A stretch of DNA of 64,000 nt from NCBI RefSeq assembly GCF_011745365.1, contig NW_024468916.1, positions 372,001 to 436,000 of the forward strand, in the 5' to 3' direction. Below are positions 59,401 through 64,000 of the stretch, piece after piece. The notes below the pieces were generated by a model. That model was given only the letters and a program-made list of their open reading frames with translations. It was not told where the DNA came from and did no database searches. This DNA comes from Cryphonectria parasitica EP155. Lineage: Eukaryota; Ascomycota; Sordariomycetes; Diaporthales; Cryphonectriaceae. The position numbers were made by a program, and so were the translations under genes. Position 1 is the first letter of the stretch; the number at the start of each line of letters is the position of its first letter.

Positions 59401-62200
59401 GGTTTTTCCTGTATAGGTTTACAATTCACATTCTGAAGCTTTTTCTTATTATTTCAGAGCGAACTAACTTGCTGAGGATCTTGCTTTCGTTGTTTTGCTA
59501 ACCTATTAGCACTCTAGCACTATTTGGATTTGCTTATTACTAGATTCTTCTCTCTGAATTGCTAGCTCTGCTGATTTGAAAGTATATATAAAGTTATCTA
59601 AAGCTTCTTTTCCCGAGTATTCTTTAATAACTAGCTTCGATCCTATATTATTAATTGCAACTATTTCTCTAGATATAGCTTGTTCTTATAAGATCTAGCT
59701 AGTAGTTCAATTGATTCGAGAATTATACTTTTTAAGCTATAAAAGTTCTATAATTAGCTTATATTATACTATATCTATAATATTAAAGAAAGCTCTGATT
59801 ATATATTCTTGAATCAAAATAGATAAATAATTAGTTTTCTTATCAATTATTTCTTGATTATATGCAATAGATTGTTCTTCTATAGTGCTAAGAGTGTATA
59901 AGCATCTTTTCCATTTCCATTATAATTATGCTTAATTAATAATATATAAAAATATGAAGTTTCTTTAAGCATTACTATTCAATAGTACGCTATACTTATA
60001 TTCTTAAATATATATATTGAACTTAATATAAGCATAATTTATTCTGAAAGCTTTATATAAGAACTGTTCTAGTTTAATTATCTGCAATTTCTTTATAAGC
60101 AATTCTATTCTTTTGAAATTATTGAGAACTGCTTGTTCTTCTAAGCTTGCTTTGCTGCTTCTTAAGCAAGCTTCTTAGCTTGCTTTTGCTTGTATTATTA
60201 TTATTTCTAATCTTTCTTCTATTAATACTAATTGCAAATCTTATTGCTAATATGAATTATACAAAATATTATTCTACATTGCTATTATTTTATCTTCTTA
60301 TTTATATATTGTATAGAATAGTTATCTAGTAGCTTGATATATGCATTGTAATACTGTTTATTAAGAACTTCTCTGAAGCAGAGCTTCTTTTCTTTAATAG
60401 CTTAAAGAATTTGTTCTGATTTTCTAATAGAGAATCATTTGTATTATACTTTATTCGAAAAATGCATTTTGCAGTTATGATAAATGCAGAAGATTTATAT
60501 TAGTTTGTAATATAGATTATGAAATAAGCTAATTCAAGAATTCTTATCTTATTATGCTTTAATATCTTGCAAAGAAATGCAGATAAAGAGCTTTTCTAGC
60601 TCTATCTTATAAATAAGATATTCAATCTATATTATTTCCTTATTTTATTCAATGCTAAAGGGAAATCTTCTTATAAGTTTCTTGAATTCATTATTCATAA
60701 GAGATTCTAATAAATTGTTAAGCTATTTATTCTAATTTGATTCTTCTATTGCTTAAGAAGCATTTTCAGTATTATTCATATATTTATACTAATAACTAAG
60801 AGAGTACTATTCCTTATTTATATCTCTAGTTATAATGCTTAGCATAAGTAATAAAGAATGTTGAAAAGTATTATTGCTAAGTTCTTCTTCCAATGCTTGA
60901 ATACTCTATTCTGCAATATTAAAGCAGTTCAAGTTGCTACTTGTAAGAATGCTAAACATGTATTCTCGTTCTGCTATTGCTATTTGTCTGCAATACTTAG
61001 ATTTCTAAGGGAATTATTCTGAACTTTTCTTATTCGAGAAGTATATTAAGCAGTTATTATTATAGCAGAATATTTAGCTGAAACTTCTGTAATTAATAGA
61101 ATTCGATATTTGCTCTAAGAGAGTATTTTTGCTTAGTTAATTAGATTTTTATTGCTAAGCAATATTTGCTTAGCATTCTTTCTAAACTGATTACTATTTG
61201 TTTTTTCGAAGTTAATAGCAGTTATATGCTATATATTCTTATTTATTACAGTTATAATAAGTAATATTATGCTTCTTGCTATATTGCTTATTAGCTATAT
61301 TGAGTTTCATGAAACTAGCATGCATAGTGCTGCTTTAAGCTGTACTGCTATATTAACTGCTATTTTTGTTTTGGAGTTTCTTGCTTATATTAGCTGGAAA
61401 TCTCCAAGTTTAGCTTTCTTTCTTCTTGAACTTTTTTATTCATTATTTATATAGATAGTTATTAATATGAATAGCTTAATTAGAGAATATTGCAAAGTTC
61501 TTTAGCTAATTCTGCTTGAAGATTTCATCTTTAATATCATTCTTAAATCTCTTATAATAATACTTTATAAGATTCTTATCTTTCTACAAGAGTTGTACTA
61601 AGAATTGTTTAAATCTAATTATATAAATAGAAGCTGATTTGGTTTACTTGAGATTTATAAGCTGCTGAGCTATAATATATTCTTCGTTAGAATTACTAAA
61701 GATTTTCTTGAAAGCTTTTTCAAAGCTTTTAAAAGAATTAAATATATTCTTAGTACTCTGAGTATGCGCATCAGAATTATCTTGATGCTTCAAGTAGTTA
61801 TATAGAGAAAGCTTATATTAGATAAGAGCATTTTTTTCGAAATGAGTTCCTGTAAGGATAATTTTCTCAGATTTCTTAGTAAACTGAGTCTTATAGTGCA
61901 GAAAATATGCTCTGCAATAAGTAAGGAATTTATGCAGCATCTTTTAATTGCTATTATATATAGCAAGCTTATCTATCTTATATATTTTTTTCGCGCTATT
62001 AGTAATTACAGAGATAGATTGCGCTTGCTAAGCTTATTAAGCTAGCTAAGCTTATTAGTTAGCAATAATAGCACTCTAAGCTTGCTATTATTTATACAGA
62101 TTCTAAATATACTAAATAAGCTAGTATACCTAATTAATTAGTTCTTTCTGAGTAGAGGCGTACGAGAATGAAGAGATTTCTGGAGAAGCTATTGTATTCC
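56460..62200 (-). pseudogene. Gypsy element 2 gag-pol remnant
   Basis: Base-by-base resemblance to the gag-pol interior of element 1 with numerous C-to-T and G-to-A differences, and stops throughout. Order gag (about 62,100-61,500) to chromodomain (about 56,500) is inferred from colinearity with copy 1 only. Confidence 0.8.
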
Positions 62201-62252
62201 GTATTGCTCAAAAGGATAATACTGAACTGTTCTTGAACAAGAATTATTAAAA

Positions 62253-62698
62253 TGTAATGAGTACTGCAGCAATCTGAAGATTCCAAAGTATACAAAGAGG
62301 ATTTATGCTAACAAAAGCAGTATTAAAGTGCTAAGTTCTTGAATACGGAACTATACAAGTCTTAGTAAGCAATGCAAGTATTTACTGCTTTTGAAGCTAT
62401 TAGAATAGAGAGCAATCTGATACTTAGATTGATAACTAAAGAGCTATATACTGTATTTATCTAAGAGTAAGGAATGTGCAGTTATATATTCAGCTCTTCA
62501 GTATAGCTCACTCTGGCTTACTACTGATTCAGATGATTCGGGCTTACTGAATCATCTAATGATCCAGTAATCCATCCCTGTTGCAGCTCTAACTCTAGAT
62601 TATGTAATCAATGTTCTATCAGCACGTTGGGTTCCTGATACCCAGTCCTTGTTGCTTGTGACCTGTTTCGTGACCTGCATGTTGGATGGGTTATAACA
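62253..62698 (-). repeat. LTR of gypsy element 2 (5' LTR)
   Basis: 446 bp partner of 55297-55742, ending GGGTTATAACA on the + strand. Confidence 0.92.
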
Positions 62699-62703
62699 AA
62701 GCA

Positions 62704-64000
62704 GCTCTATAATCTATATCTTGTAGCAAGAATAAAAGCAAGAGCAAAGCTGTAATAGAATCTTGTATCAAGAAATAAGCTAAGTTCGTTCAATCTCAGA
62801 ATTCTTCCTTTGTTTTTAATAATAATTCTTTAGCGAATGATATAAATAATATGAATTTGAACAGAATGAGAAGAGAGCTATTAGATGATATTTATGGATA
62901 TTCTAGTAATAAGAATAATATATAAAAATAAGAGATCTTCATAGATTGTAGTATTTCTTTAGCGCTCTATATTTTTCATACATTGCATTCCAATATACTG
63001 CAATTTTTGAATAACGAAAATAGCTTTAGAGCTAGTTAATATGCTTTATACTGAATGCTTTGAAATTTTTAAATAGATTTACAGTATTCTGTAGCAAGTA
63101 GTAGCAAACAATACTTTATCCCTCCTTCCTCAGCAAAATACACAAGATAGAATAGAAAAGATGAAAAGAAAATGTATTTTATAAACAAAAAGGAAATATA
63201 AATAGAAAGAAATTAATCTTTTTTACAAGCTAGAAATGCTGATTTAGTTGGAATTAGTATAAATATTTTACTTCTATCTGCTTTCTCCTATTCTTATCTC
63301 TCCTTCTCTACTGCTTATATAAAATATTTACTATTATTAACTTCATTTCCATTCTCAGCATTATCATCCGCTTTAGTTGCTAGATTAATAATCTCTGAAT
63401 CAGAACTAGTTTAGCTAAGTATAGAGTTATGCTTAATAATATCTGAAATTCAGAATATAGCATCATTGCTTGAATCTGCTTTCTGAATTTCAAAAATATT
63501 ATTATCTGATTCCTCTTACTAGAAAGCTCTTATTAAATCCAGCTTTTCTGCTAATAATTAGCTAGATTGAAGCTTAATATCTTCTTCTCAAAATATAAGC
63601 ATTTCGAATTCTTAAATGCTATTTATATTCTATACAAACTTTTTGAGATTAGTAGCTAAATATATGCTTTTTAGCAGAACTCCATCTATAATCTTGAGCT
63701 TTTAAGCATATTTATTTAGAATCTAAGCAATTAGATATAAACTCTTTTACTTATAAGAGATCTTAGCATTGTATAAGTAGCTTATTTTCTAAATATAATT
63801 ATAAACAAGTACAAGATCTTCAACATTCAGTTAAGATTTTCGTATCAAATTCTATATTTAACTTTTAGCTATAATTTTTTAATAATATACTTAAACAGCT
63901 TTAATTGCCTTCTGTATATTATCTTTCTTAGCTGCAATCATTCTTAACTGCATTTCAAACGCTTTCTAAGAGAATTAGTTTTTGATTTATATAAGAACTT
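62704..64000. other. AT-rich RIP-degraded DNA to window end
   Basis: Stops in all frames and no identifiable element end. Continues past the window. Confidence 0.6.

Larger units (their letters stand above)
55297..62698 (-). mobile_element. Ty3/gypsy LTR retrotransposon, copy 2 (7,402 bp), heavily RIPed
   Basis: LTRs of 446 bp (55297-55742 and 62253-62698) and an AAGCA duplication (55292-55296 and 62699-62703). The whole interior is colinear with copy 1 (for example 56,450-62,200 against 43,270-49,090) but much richer in A and T. No gag or pol frame longer than about 60 codons survives on the minus strand. The LTR interior around 55,560-55,640 lacks the GC-rich palindrome of copy 1, so it may be a subfamily and not simply a mutated sister. 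Confidence 0.93.

Noticed and set aside
60147..60329. Leu/Ile-rich + strand frames at 60147, 61269 and 61842
   Set aside because: They are antisense to decayed gag-pol of gypsy element 2, and the composition reflects RIP-made AT-richness.

Overview
The window comes from a filamentous ascomycete (Pezizomycotina, most likely Sordariomycetes). This is inferred from short GT-AG introns, the fungal-type SREBP, GH47 and QCR6 genes, gypsy, hAT and pogo transposons of fungal type, and AT-rich repeats whose copies differ only by C-to-T / G-to-A changes, the signature of repeat-induced point mutation (RIP).

Region 1 (about 1-25,000) is normal gene space, with six protein genes I can support, all on the + strand. 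They are: a signal-anchored membrane protein with a long Ser/Pro-rich tail (1140-2918); an SREBP-type bHLH membrane transcription factor (7047-10187, one intron); a secreted GH47 alpha-1,2-mannosidase (13220-15519, four introns); a WBP2/UPF0664-like GRAM protein with PY motifs (18809-19816, one intron); a fungal polytopic membrane protein (21258-22786, four introns); and QCR6, the acidic hinge subunit of respiratory complex III (23478-24481, three introns). Intergenic spaces are 0.6-4 kb and carry microsatellites and pyrimidine-rich leaders but no further gene I can support.

Region 2 (about 25,000-34,000) is a nested insertion. A minus-strand protein kinase/ankyrin-repeat pseudogene is split by a 5,424-bp hAT element (28004-33427, 8-bp target duplication ATGAAGAT). 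The hAT transposase is itself split by a 1,857-bp pogo/Fot1-type element (30304-32160, TA target duplication). All three layers carry disabling mutations.

Region 3 (about 35,000-64,000) is an AT-rich, RIP-degraded retroelement compartment without host genes. It holds an LTR fragment with an inverted relative (35336-35754 and 41301-41630) and two complete Ty3/gypsy chromodomain elements of one family, both with gag-pol on the minus strand (42019-49547, TSD AGCAT; 55297-62698, TSD AAGCA). It also holds two copies of a non-autonomous LTR element in opposite orientation (37096-40095, TSD GAATA; 51244-53830, TSD AAAAT). Their LTRs are about 214 bp, and the interiors consist largely of three different tandem-repeat arrays (37-, 73- and 82-bp units).

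The most interesting observations are: (i) an intron-containing gene antisense to gag-pol inside the gypsy family, whose product has exactly Zn2Cys6 spacing (C-x2-C-x6-C-x8-C-x2-C-x6-C) followed by a coiled coil, so the retroelement may carry a Gal4-like regulator; and (ii) the non-autonomous LTR element built from three minisatellites, one of which (37 bp) is open in all three frames. Intron positions were set by eye from splice sites and family alignment from memory; no search was run.
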